DNA from: Hymenobacter chitinivorans DSM 11115
GTDB taxonomy: Bacteria > Bacteroidota > Bacteroidia > Cytophagales > Hymenobacteraceae
Assembly (NCBI RefSeq): GCF_002797555.1
Contig: NZ_PGFA01000002.1
Coordinates: forward strand, 434,001-498,000
DNA length: 64,000 nucleotides
Direction: 5' to 3'
Each line of letters starts with the position of its first letter. Within the stretch, counting starts at the first letter, position 1. Positions 8,568 to 17,064 of this stretch are shown here, in pieces. The notes under the pieces were generated by a model that saw only the letters and a list, made by a program, of their open reading frames with translations, was not told the DNA's origin and searched no databases. The translations under genes were made by a program, and so were the position numbers.

Positions 8568-9392
8568 TCAATTTTTGGCCACCAGATTCAACCGGTTTCG
8601 CAGGCCTTGGTACTTGTACATATCGACTTTCACGGAGCCGACGAACATTTCAGCCTGAAATAGCACCGGAATTTTGTTCCGGTCGTCGGAGAGGTACACC
8701 GACACGGCGTTTTCTCCTTTAAATAGCTTGTTTTCGGGCATCTTCGGGACGAGGCGAATGGCGCGAATCACGCCGGCTTTCGTTTCGACCGTTTCCTTGC
8801 CCTTGTAGGTGACGTCCATGTTGAAGACCTCGTCGTCGAAGAAGCCCTGCACCCGGATGACCTCACCGACTTTGCGGTTGTCGTAGTTCAGAGTCCGCAG
8901 GAAGTAAAAGCCGCTGACGATGTCCTGAATGTTGTCGGGGGTTTTAAAGGAGCCTTTCTTAACTGGGTCCTGCTTGCGGTGGGTTTCGACCTGCACCAGG
9001 TTCTTGTTGTGGTCGAAATCCATGTACTCCTTTTTGCGGAAGCTGTTCTCCTCGATGTTCTGGAAGAAGCGCTGGGGCAAAATGCTCGTCGTATCGATGT
9101 AGGAGCGCCAGGTGTCGCGGATGCGCAGGAAGAAGTCGAAGGAGCCGGTGGTTTTGCCCGTGACGGTGGCCTTGTAGCAGGGCCGGTCGTTCACCTTGTG
9201 AATCTCGTCGGAGAGCTCCACGGTGGCCTCGGCGGCGTTGATCAGGCCGTAGTGCACTTTATAGCGCAGTACTTCACCCTTGGTAAAGCTATTGTTGGGA
9301 ATGGTGCGCTCGGTTTTGGCCGTATCAAACGACCACAAAACAGCACTAAAAGCAAGAAGCAACGGAGAAAACAGGAGCCAGCGACGGTTCAT
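8568..9392 (-). CDS. DUF3108 domain periplasmic protein
   Basis: The 274-residue product starts with a signal peptide (hydrophobic core LLFSPLLLAFSAVLWS) and then resembles DUF3108 proteins: NSFTKGEVLRYKVHYG, AEATVELSD, the central FFLRIRDTWRSYID, and a C-terminal PVLFQAEMFVGSVKVDMYKY. The fold is predicted beta-rich and exported. Its role is unknown. ATG 9392 gives a cleaner signal peptide than the TTG at 9404. It has its own terminator and a -7 box upstream, so it looks monocistronic. Its neighbours, recA and the two-component pair, give no functional hint. Confidence 0.85.
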   Translation of the reverse strand: MNRRWLLFSPLLLAFSAVLWSFDTAKTERTIPNNSFTKGEVLRYKVHYGLINAAEATVELSDEIHKVNDRPCYKATVTGKTTGSFDFFLRIRDTWRSYIDTTSILPQRFFQNIEENSFRKKEYMDFDHNKNLVQVETHRKQDPVKKGSFKTPDNIQDIVSGFYFLRTLNYDNRKVGEVIRVQGFFDDEVFNMDVTYKGKETVETKAGVIRAIRLVPKMPENKLFKGENAVSVYLSDDRNKIPVLFQAEMFVGSVKVDMYKYQGLRNRLNLVAKN

Positions 9393-9442
9393 GGAAAACG
9401 GCAAAATGGTTTTGGCCGATGCTTATTCAAACGAGATGCCAG

Positions 9443-9450
9443 CAAAGATA
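9443..9450 (-). promoter_or_regulatory. -7 promoter box of the DUF3108 gene
   Basis: TATCTTTG on the minus strand fits TAnnTTTG, about 50 bp upstream of the ATG. The -33 partner is weak. Confidence 0.4.
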
Positions 9451-9546
9451 CCAGTAAGCGCAGAAACTACATCGTACTTGGGCAAAAGGAACGCAAATGC
9501 GCGGACGGAGTTCCTTTACTTAGTTTCAGCCCAATAATATACGTAC

Positions 9547-9583
9547 AAAAAAAGCCTTCCACTTTCGTAGGAAGGCTTTTTTT
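9547..9583 (-). terminator. recA terminator
   Basis: A 14-bp perfect stem (AAAAAAAGCCTTCC with its complement) around a 9-nt loop, 16 bp beyond the recA stop codon. U-runs exist in both directions. Confidence 0.9.
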
Positions 9584-9599
9584 CGATGAACCAGGCAGT

Positions 9600-10682
9600 T
9601 TACTCGTCGTCTTCGTCCGTCGACTCATCGGTGGGAATGGCGGCCAGCGCGGCGGCGGGCTCACCTTTCACCATGTCGCGAATCTGCTGTTCGATTTTGT
9701 CGGCCAGCTCGGGGTTGTCGAGCAGAATCTGCTTGACGCCCTCGCGGCCCTGGCCGAGGCGGTTGCCTTCGTAGGAGAACCAGGAGCCCGACTTGGCAAT
9801 AATGCCCATGTCGACGCCCAGGTCGAGAATCTCACCGACTTTGCTGATGCCTTCGCCGTAGATGATGTCGAACTCCACCACTTTGAACGGTGGCGCTACT
9901 TTGTTCTTCACCACCTTCACCTTGGTGCGGTTGCCGGTCACGTTGTCCTTGTCTTCTTTGATCTGGCCGATCCGACGAATGTCGAGACGAACCGAAGCGT
10001 AGAATTTGAGGGCGTTACCACCGGTCGTGGTTTCGGGGTTGCCGAACATCACGCCGATTTTTTCGCGCAGCTGGTTGATGAAGATGCAGCAGCAGCCGGT
10101 TTTGTTGATGGTACCAGTCAGCTTCCGCAGGGCCTGGCTCATCAGGCGGGCTTGCAAGCCCATCTTGGAGTCGCCCATGTCGCCTTCCAGTTCGCCTTTG
10201 GGCACCAGAGCGGCTACGGAGTCAATAACGATGATGTCGATGGCACCCGAGGAAATCAGGTGGTCGGCTATTTCCAGGGCTTGCTCACCGTTGTCGGGCT
10301 GAGCAATCAGCAGGTTCGTGGTGTCGATGCCCAGCTTTTCAGCGTAGGTCTTGTCGAAGGCGTGCTCGGCGTCGATAAACGCGGCGATACCGCCTTTTTT
10401 CTGGGCCTCGGCGATGCAGTGCATCGTGAGCGTGGTTTTACCGCTCGATTCGGGACCGTAGATTTCAACGACCCGGCCGCGGGGCAGGCCGCCGATGCCG
10501 AGCGCAATATCAAGACCGAGCGAGCCGGTGCTGATGGCCGGGATATCGACCACGCGCTCATCGCTCAGCTTCATGACGGTGCCTTTGCCGTAAGCTTTGT
10601 CAAGCTTGTCCATCGTGAGCTGAAGCGCCTTCATCTTCTCGACGTTGGCATTGACAGCTTTATCAGTGGTGGGTGCAGCCAT
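9600..10682 (-). CDS. recA: recombinase RecA
   Basis: RecA forms filaments on single-stranded DNA, drives strand exchange, and stimulates LexA-type self-cleavage where present. The 360-residue product shows [13 protein letters not shown] at the N-terminus, Walker A GPESSGKT (residues 76-83), IDAEHAFD, Walker B with [12 protein letters not shown], loop L1 [18 protein letters not shown], and loop L2 [21 protein letters not shown]. No intein is present. The C-terminus ends in an acidic tail (DESTDEDDE), as usual. The ATG at 10682 gives the normal N-terminus. It is monocistronic, with its own terminator. Confidence 0.99.
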   Translation of the reverse strand: MAAPTTDKAVNANVEKMKALQLTMDKLDKAYGKGTVMKLSDERVVDIPAISTGSLGLDIALGIGGLPRGRVVEIYGPESSGKTTLTMHCIAEAQKKGGIAAFIDAEHAFDKTYAEKLGIDTTNLLIAQPDNGEQALEIADHLISSGAIDIIVIDSVAALVPKGELEGDMGDSKMGLQARLMSQALRKLTGTINKTGCCCIFINQLREKIGVMFGNPETTTGGNALKFYASVRLDIRRIGQIKEDKDNVTGNRTKVKVVKNKVAPPFKVVEFDIIYGEGISKVGEILDLGVDMGIIAKSGSWFSYEGNRLGQGREGVKQILLDNPELADKIEQQIRDMVKGEPAAALAAIPTDESTDEDDE

Positions 10683-10871
10683 TGGAATGGGGTTAGGGAT
10701 AAATGCTTAGGTTTGGTGAATGTAGGCGTTTTGAGCCGCTAAAACAACCCGATCAGGGCCTTTTACGACATCTGACGTGGGGTGTTCCTGGTCGGCAATG
10801 GGTAACATAGCCGGGCTATATTTTGTCCCCACAATGCTAAAAAAATTTGCTGAATTTCGGGGTATAACTCA

Positions 10872-12056
10872 ATGCTAAAATTTTTGTCAAAGCTAGTGCC
10901 TGATTCCCAGCTAAAACCAGTGGGGTTGGCTTTTCTGGGGTTGTTTTTTTTGTTGGCCGGTGCCCCAAAAAGTTGGGCCCAGCTCAACAACCGCGCCTTT
11001 TACCGTCCCATCGACCTAAAGCCCGAAAACGACCAGCAGCTGCGCCTGCAGGTTAGTGGGCTCCTCTTCAACAAGGACAACGAGTACTTCAACAAGATTG
11101 ACGACGGCCGCACCTACTACGGCACCCAGCTGGCCCCGCGGCTGGTGTACTTCCCCAGCCCCAAGTTTCGGCTGGAGGCGGGCATCTTTCTGCAGAAGGA
11201 CTACGGCACCGAAAAGCTGCGCATTGTGCAGCCTTTGTTTACCGCCATTTACCAGCACGGCCCGCACCGCCTGCTGCTGGGCAATATTCAGGGCCACGTG
11301 CAGCACGGCTACATCGAGCCCATGTTCGACTTCGAGCGGGTACTAACCACGCCGCTGGAGGAAGGCACTCAGTACCTGCTCTCCACCCGGCGGCTGACCT
11401 TGGACGCCTGGGTGAACTGGCAGCGGCAGCAGTACCGCTTCAGCAATTACCAGGAGGAGGTAGCCGGCGGCCTGGCCACCGAAGTCACGGTGCTGGAAGA
11501 CTCGTTGGGTTGGCGCGTGGGCATTCCGTTTCAGTTTACCGGTAAGCACCTCGGCGGGCAGATTGACACCCTGGACAAGCCTCTGCAAACTTATTTCAAC
11601 CTGGCTACCGGCCTGCGGGTGCGCAAAAAGCTGCCTTCCGACCTGTTTCAGGCGGTTTCCTTTGATGGCTACGTTACCCAGTTTATCGACTATTCCTTTA
11701 CCCAGGAGCTGGCCTTTGATAAGGGCTACGGCATTTATCTGAATGCGGGGCTCAATACCAAGCTGTCGGATCTGCAGGTGGCCTACTGGCGGGGTAACGG
11801 CTACTTCTCCCCGCTGGGCGGGCGCCTGTACCGCTCTATCTCGTCGACCGTCAGTGACCCGCAATACACTGAGCGGTACCGGGAGCTGCTGATTTTGCGG
11901 GTGCTGAAGGACTACCAGCTAGCCGATAACCTCGTGCTGACCACCCGCTTCGAGCCACTGTATGATTTGGGCAACAAGTCCATCGACTTCTCCTTTGCCC
12001 TGTATCTGAACTTCAACCAGGAATTTCTGCTCACCACGCTGCGCCGTAACAAATAA
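10872..12056 (+). CDS. putative outer-membrane beta-barrel protein
   Basis: The 394-residue product has a signal peptide (hydrophobic core GLAFLGLFFLLAG, cleavage near SWAQ). It then has amphipathic beta strands with many aromatic residues, and the last full strand reads FSFALYLNFNQEFLL. This is the pattern of an outer-membrane barrel, perhaps of about 14-16 strands. I do not recognise a named family. The ATG at 10872 gives the signal peptide. It is divergent from recA, with a 189-bp shared intergenic region, and convergent with the acetyltransferase gene downstream. Confidence 0.75.
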   Translation: MLKFLSKLVPDSQLKPVGLAFLGLFFLLAGAPKSWAQLNNRAFYRPIDLKPENDQQLRLQVSGLLFNKDNEYFNKIDDGRTYYGTQLAPRLVYFPSPKFRLEAGIFLQKDYGTEKLRIVQPLFTAIYQHGPHRLLLGNIQGHVQHGYIEPMFDFERVLTTPLEEGTQYLLSTRRLTLDAWVNWQRQQYRFSNYQEEVAGGLATEVTVLEDSLGWRVGIPFQFTGKHLGGQIDTLDKPLQTYFNLATGLRVRKKLPSDLFQAVSFDGYVTQFIDYSFTQELAFDKGYGIYLNAGLNTKLSDLQVAYWRGNGYFSPLGGRLYRSISSTVSDPQYTERYRELLILRVLKDYQLADNLVLTTRFEPLYDLGNKSIDFSFALYLNFNQEFLLTTLRRNK

Positions 12057-12066
12057 CGAAGAGCGG

Positions 12067-12642
12067 CTACGCAGCTACTGGCGTGAGGCTATAGTAATAG
12101 ATTTCGGGCTGGTGGCGCTGGGGCCAGAGCCGGGGCCGGGGCGGCAGGCGGCGGAAGCCGGCCCGTTCGGCCACGGCACAGCTGCGCGGGTTGGTGGCGT
12201 AGCAGCGGATATCGAGCCGAACAGCGCCTAGCGGCATCTGGAAACCAAAAGCTACGGCGGCGGCCAGGGCTTCCTGGGCGTAGCCCTGGCCTTCGGCTTC
12301 CGCGGCCAAGTAATATCCGATTTCGGCCGTGACGGTGCGGCCCCAGACGGGCTTCAGGCTGATATCCCCCAAGTAAGTGCCCGCCTCGGTGTGCCAGATG
12401 CCGAGTACCAGCAGACGGCGCGAGTACCAGTCCTGGGTATAGCCCAGCAAAACCTGCTCGGCGTCGGCCAGGGTCTGGACGGCGGCCACCCGGGAAGGAA
12501 AGGCCGGCTGCAGCCGCTCCCGGTTCTGGTCGATGACGGTGAAGAAGGCTGCCGCGTCGGTGGGCGCGTAGGGGCGCAGGGTGAGGCGCGCGGTGCGGAT
12601 AGGCGTACGGGAGGGGGCGGGAGGCAGCTCAGCAATACTCAT
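12067..12642 (-). CDS. GNAT N-acetyltransferase, RimJ/RimL-like
   Basis: The 191-residue product resembles the RimJ/RimL branch of GNAT enzymes, which transfer acetyl groups from acetyl-CoA to protein N-termini or small amines. Visible are IRTARLTLRPYAPTDAAAF at the N-terminus, GDISLKP, EIGYYLAAEAEGQGYAQEAL (the acetyl-CoA loop, with QGYAQE in place of the usual Q/RxxGxG/A), and RLDIRCYATNPRSCAVAERAGF, where the NxxS motif and AGF end the core. The substrate is not known. ATG 12642 gives the standard start. It is convergent with the barrel-protein gene, 10 bp apart. Confidence 0.85.
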   Translation of the reverse strand: MSIAELPPAPSRTPIRTARLTLRPYAPTDAAAFFTVIDQNRERLQPAFPSRVAAVQTLADAEQVLLGYTQDWYSRRLLVLGIWHTEAGTYLGDISLKPVWGRTVTAEIGYYLAAEAEGQGYAQEALAAAVAFGFQMPLGAVRLDIRCYATNPRSCAVAERAGFRRLPPRPRLWPQRHQPEIYYYSLTPVAA

Positions 12643-12831
12643 AAGGACACGGCCAGAACACCTTTTCCTACACGCAGCGGCCGCTGGAAAGTTGGGGCGC
12701 CCGGCTCGACTTTTAGGATAACCTCCACTGCAGAATGCCGTTAAGTTTGAAAGCCGACGTACGCCGCGAGCCGCAAAATCAGGCTCTTTTTCAGGTGGGC
12801 TCGGAAATCTATTTACTTAACCACACGCATT

Positions 12832-13719
12832 ATGAGCAGAAGATTGGAAGGCAAAGTAGCTATTGTTACCGGCGGTGGCGCGGGCATCGGCGAGGCCATC
12901 AGCAAGAAATTTGCCCGCGAGGGGGCCGCCGTTGTTGTCGTGGGTTTTGCCGAAGACCCGGTGGGCGAGGTCGTAGAAGACATTGTAGCGGCCGGGGGCC
13001 GGGCGGTGGCCTTCACCGGCGACATTTCCGACCAGGCCACGGCCGAAGCCTGCGTGCAGCAAGCCCTGAGTCAGTTCGGCAAGCTCGACGTGCTGGTGAA
13101 CAATGCCGGCGTGTTTCCGGCCACCGACGAGCTGGACAAGTACCCGGTGGAGGCCTTCGAGTACATGATTAAAAACAACATCTACACCGTGTTTCACATG
13201 AGCCGGGCGGCCTTGCCGTATTTGCAGAAAACGCGGGGCAACATCATTTCGGCCGGCTCGGAGGCCGGGCAGATGGGCTCCCCGAACATCACGCCCTACG
13301 GCGGCACCAAGGCCTGGGTCATGACTTTCTCCAAGGGCCTGGCCGTGGAGCAGGCCAAGTACGGAGTGCGGGTCAACTGCGTGGGGCCGGGGCCCATCGA
13401 TACGGCCTGGACCCACAAGGAAACCGGTCCGATGGATAAAAAGATGGAGAAAAATACGGTGGAAGGCGTCCCGATGGGCCGCCGCGGCACGCCCGAGGAA
13501 GTAGCCAACGTGTACCTATTCCTGGCTTCCGACGAGGCCAGCTACGTAACCGGCGCCACCTACTTCGTGGACGGCGGGGTGACTTCCTCCAAGAGCCTGC
13601 CCGGCGAGGAAGTGCCGAGCGAGCTGAAAAAGGAGCCGGCCGGCGAGTTGGTGCTGAACCATTCTCAGGACGGGCACGCCGAAATCCGGCCCGAAGACAC
13701 GGGCCACATGAGCAGCTAA
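12832..13719 (+). CDS. SDR family NAD(P)-dependent oxidoreductase
   Basis: This is a classical short-chain dehydrogenase of 295 residues. It has the dinucleotide-binding TGGGAGIG, the NNAG motif (VLVNNAGV), the catalytic Ser in ISAGSEAGQMG, and YGGTK with the catalytic Tyr and Lys. The C-terminal substrate region ends with SYVTGATYFVDGG. An unusual charged tail of about 40 residues follows the last strand, longer than in most family members. ATG 12832 is used. The closest functional guess is glucose 1-dehydrogenase or 3-oxoacyl-ACP reductase-like, but the substrate is not determined. It is monocistronic, with a strong terminator after it. Confidence 0.92.
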   Translation: MSRRLEGKVAIVTGGGAGIGEAISKKFAREGAAVVVVGFAEDPVGEVVEDIVAAGGRAVAFTGDISDQATAEACVQQALSQFGKLDVLVNNAGVFPATDELDKYPVEAFEYMIKNNIYTVFHMSRAALPYLQKTRGNIISAGSEAGQMGSPNITPYGGTKAWVMTFSKGLAVEQAKYGVRVNCVGPGPIDTAWTHKETGPMDKKMEKNTVEGVPMGRRGTPEEVANVYLFLASDEASYVTGATYFVDGGVTSSKSLPGEEVPSELKKEPAGELVLNHSQDGHAEIRPEDTGHMSS

Positions 13720-13740
13720 ACGGGCCGCAAAGCCAAAAGA

Positions 13741-13770
13741 AAAAAGCCACCCGCAACCGGGTGGCTTTTT
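13741..13770. terminator. bidirectional terminator between SDR and the 148-aa gene
   Basis: A 13-bp perfect stem (AAAAAGCCACCCG and its complement) around a 4-nt loop, between two convergent genes. U-runs form on both strands. Confidence 0.9.
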
Positions 13771-13791
13771 TAGTATTCCGAAAAACTGGGG

Positions 13792-14238
13792 CTACTTTTT
13801 TAGGGCCACGCCGGTGCTCAGGTGGGGGTGCTGGTACTGTACGGGGCTGCCCAGGGCCTGCTGAATGCGCATTACGTTGACCAGGCGGGCCGTTTCGTTG
13901 AAATACTCCAGGCGGCGAATCAGCATTTCCTTGGTCAGCACGCGGCCTTCGGGGGTGCGCATAAAGGAGCGTTTATCTTCCAGGATGCGGCGCATAATTG
14001 CTTCAGTTTCGGCTTCCTGCCGCAGGTACTGCTCTTCGAACTCCGCCAAGCGGGCTAGGCCTTCGGTGGTGAGGCGGTACGTAGCGCCAGCCGTGTTGAG
14101 CACTTCGCAAAGCACGTAGACTTCCAGGGGCAGCGAAGTTTCCAGGGGCGTGGTGCGCAAATCAAGGCCGGCCCGCAGCGCGTCGAGGATGATGCCGATG
14201 TTGCGCTCAAATTGCTGATAGTAGCCGAGGACTTCCAC
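13792..14238 (-). CDS. hypothetical protein, 148 aa, downstream of MoxR
   Basis: A soluble helical protein with no signal peptide or membrane segment. It contains a charged helical stretch (LARLAEFEEQYLRQEAETEA) and ends with lysines. I do not recognise the family. The frame starts with GTG at 14238, and I see no in-frame ATG nearby. It is the last gene of a minus-strand run after the two PPIase genes and moxR, with an 89-bp gap to moxR. A role with the MoxR ATPase is possible from position only. Confidence 0.65.
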   Translation of the reverse strand: MEVLGYYQQFERNIGIILDALRAGLDLRTTPLETSLPLEVYVLCEVLNTAGATYRLTTEGLARLAEFEEQYLRQEAETEAIMRRILEDKRSFMRTPEGRVLTKEMLIRRLEYFNETARLVNVMRIQQALGSPVQYQHPHLSTGVALKK

Positions 14239-14327
14239 AGGGAAAAGGGTTGGTTGTTGGTTGATGATTGTTGGGAGCTGATTGACAATCGTGGACTGGT
14301 ATGTTCAACAACTATCAATCAACACCT

Positions 14328-15293
<966 letters not shown>

Positions 15294-15409
15294 GAAGAAG
15301 TGAATGAGTGAAGTAGCGAATGAGTGAATGAATAATAGAGAGAGTTGTTTTACCGCGCTAAATGCGCTGCCAGAACATAAAACTCACTCAATCACTCAAT
15401 CACTCACCG

Positions 15410-16798
15410 TTAATAAACCGCGTCCAGCAGTTTGCAGTCGGCGTACTGCGGGTCGGCTTCGAGGAAGACGGAGCCGCGGTTTTTGAGGAACCACTCATCC
15501 AGCGCCTTGTTTTTCTTTTCGGTCAGGGCCGCCTGGGCAATTTTCTGGTAGTCGTCCTTCAGGTTGGCCTGGTGGGGCGGGGTGTTCGACTTGAGCCAAA
15601 TGATGCGCATGGCGTCCTTGCCGTCGTCGGTGCGGTAGGGCAGGGGCGGAGTGATGTGGCCCACTTTCATCGTGTCGATGGTAAAGAAGATGGCTGGGTC
15701 GAGCTTATCGAGGGGCAGATAGGTGCCGCCGTCCTGGCGGTTGGGCAGCAAACCGCCGTTGCCGCTGGTTTGCTTGTCATCCGACATATCCTTGGCCGCC
15801 TTGGCAAACGAGATACTGTCGCCCAGGATGCGGCGGCGCAGCTTGGCCAGCTGGTTAGCGGCTTCGTTCACGTCGTTGCCGCCCGAAGTGGGCTTGAGCA
15901 GGATGTGGCGGGTGCTGTAGCTGTCCCCTTTGCGCTCAATGAGCTGAATCAGGTGAAAGCCGAACTGCGACTCGACGATGGGCGAGAGTTGACCGGGCTC
16001 CAGCTTCAGCGCGGCCGCCTCGTACTCGGGCACCAGCTCCCGGCGCTTAAAAAAGCCCAGGTAGCCGCCCTGCGCCCCGGAGCCGGGGTCTTCCGAGTAT
16101 TGCTTGGCCAGGGTTTCGAAGCTTTCCCCACCCTGAATCCGGGCCCGGATGTCGTTAAGCTTGGCAATGGTTTCCTGTTTGGCCTTGGGGTTAACTTGGG
16201 CCAGCTTCACAATCTGGCCTACTTCCACCTCCGTGGAGTAGTAGGGCAGGCTGTCTTTGGGAATCCGGTTGAAGTACTGGCGCACCTCGCGCGGGGTCAC
16301 GGTGACTTTGCCGGCAATCTGCTCCTGCATTTTCTGCTGGATCAGCTGCTCCTTCACCTGGGGGCGCAGGTCGTCCTTGAGCTGCTTAAGGGGCTTGTTA
16401 TAGTACTCCTCCAGCTTTTTCTCGGAGCCAATCTGCTGCACGAAATACGCCATGCGGCGGTCCAGCTCATTTTTCACCTGGCTGTCTTCGACCACCACCG
16501 AGTCGGTTTCGGCCTTGGCCAGCATCAGCTTGTTGAGCACGATGCTCTGCAGGATTTTGCAGCGCAGGTCGGGCGGCAGGGGCTTGCCCTGGGCCTGCTG
16601 CACCTGCTGGGCGTAGGCAATTTCCAGGTCGGAACGCAGCACAATCTGGTTGTCGACCTTCACGATAATAGCATCCGCAATCTGCCGACCGGCGGGGCGC
16701 CCGATACCAAGCTGGGCGAAACTTGTACTAACTGTGCCGGCCAGCAAACCCATGCCAAGCAGGGCCACGCGGGCCGACGTACGAACGAATTGAATCAT
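15410..16798 (-). CDS. SurA-like periplasmic peptidylprolyl isomerase
   Basis: SurA-type proteins hold unfolded outer-membrane proteins in the periplasm. The 462-residue product begins with a signal peptide (MIQFVRTSARVALLGMGLLAG, cleavage near SFAQ), then a SurA N-terminal chaperone domain (DAIIVKVDNQIVLRSDLE) and two parvulin regions (EVEVGQIVKLAQ...GGYLGFFKRREL, then YSTRHILLKP...GSVFLEAD). I place the start at ATG 16798, since the frame is open to 16921 but the added 41 residues do not form a signal peptide. It lies just downstream of a second PPIase gene, with a terminator between, and just upstream of moxR. Confidence 0.9.
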   Translation of the reverse strand: MIQFVRTSARVALLGMGLLAGTVSTSFAQLGIGRPAGRQIADAIIVKVDNQIVLRSDLEIAYAQQVQQAQGKPLPPDLRCKILQSIVLNKLMLAKAETDSVVVEDSQVKNELDRRMAYFVQQIGSEKKLEEYYNKPLKQLKDDLRPQVKEQLIQQKMQEQIAGKVTVTPREVRQYFNRIPKDSLPYYSTEVEVGQIVKLAQVNPKAKQETIAKLNDIRARIQGGESFETLAKQYSEDPGSGAQGGYLGFFKRRELVPEYEAAALKLEPGQLSPIVESQFGFHLIQLIERKGDSYSTRHILLKPTSGGNDVNEAANQLAKLRRRILGDSISFAKAAKDMSDDKQTSGNGGLLPNRQDGGTYLPLDKLDPAIFFTIDTMKVGHITPPLPYRTDDGKDAMRIIWLKSNTPPHQANLKDDYQKIAQAALTEKKNKALDEWFLKNRGSVFLEADPQYADCKLLDAVY

Positions 16799-17000
16799 GG
16801 AATCGAAAAGAGTAATGCCCGCGGCAGCCGTGCGTGCTGCACTTGCCGGGGCCAGCCGACTTCTGAAACGCAGAAAGTCGCCCGTAAATTTCAACATAAA
16901 TCCTTTCTCCGGCAAAAACAACGGTTTAGGTGCCGCCGCAGGCCGGGAAGTAGCCTAAGGAGTCGGGCGGGGGCCGGGGCGTTGCATGGGTGGCGCCAGC

Positions 17001-17032
17001 AAAAAAGAAGCCCCGGCATCAACCGAGGCTTC
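17001..17032 (-). terminator. terminator after the 766-aa PPIase gene
   Basis: GAAGCCTCGG pairs with CCGGGGCTTC around 6 nt and is followed by TTTTTT on the minus strand, 33 bp beyond the stop codon. Confidence 0.75.
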
Positions 17033-17064
17033 TGGCAGGAGTAGCGCCGGAAAGTCCGGGCCGT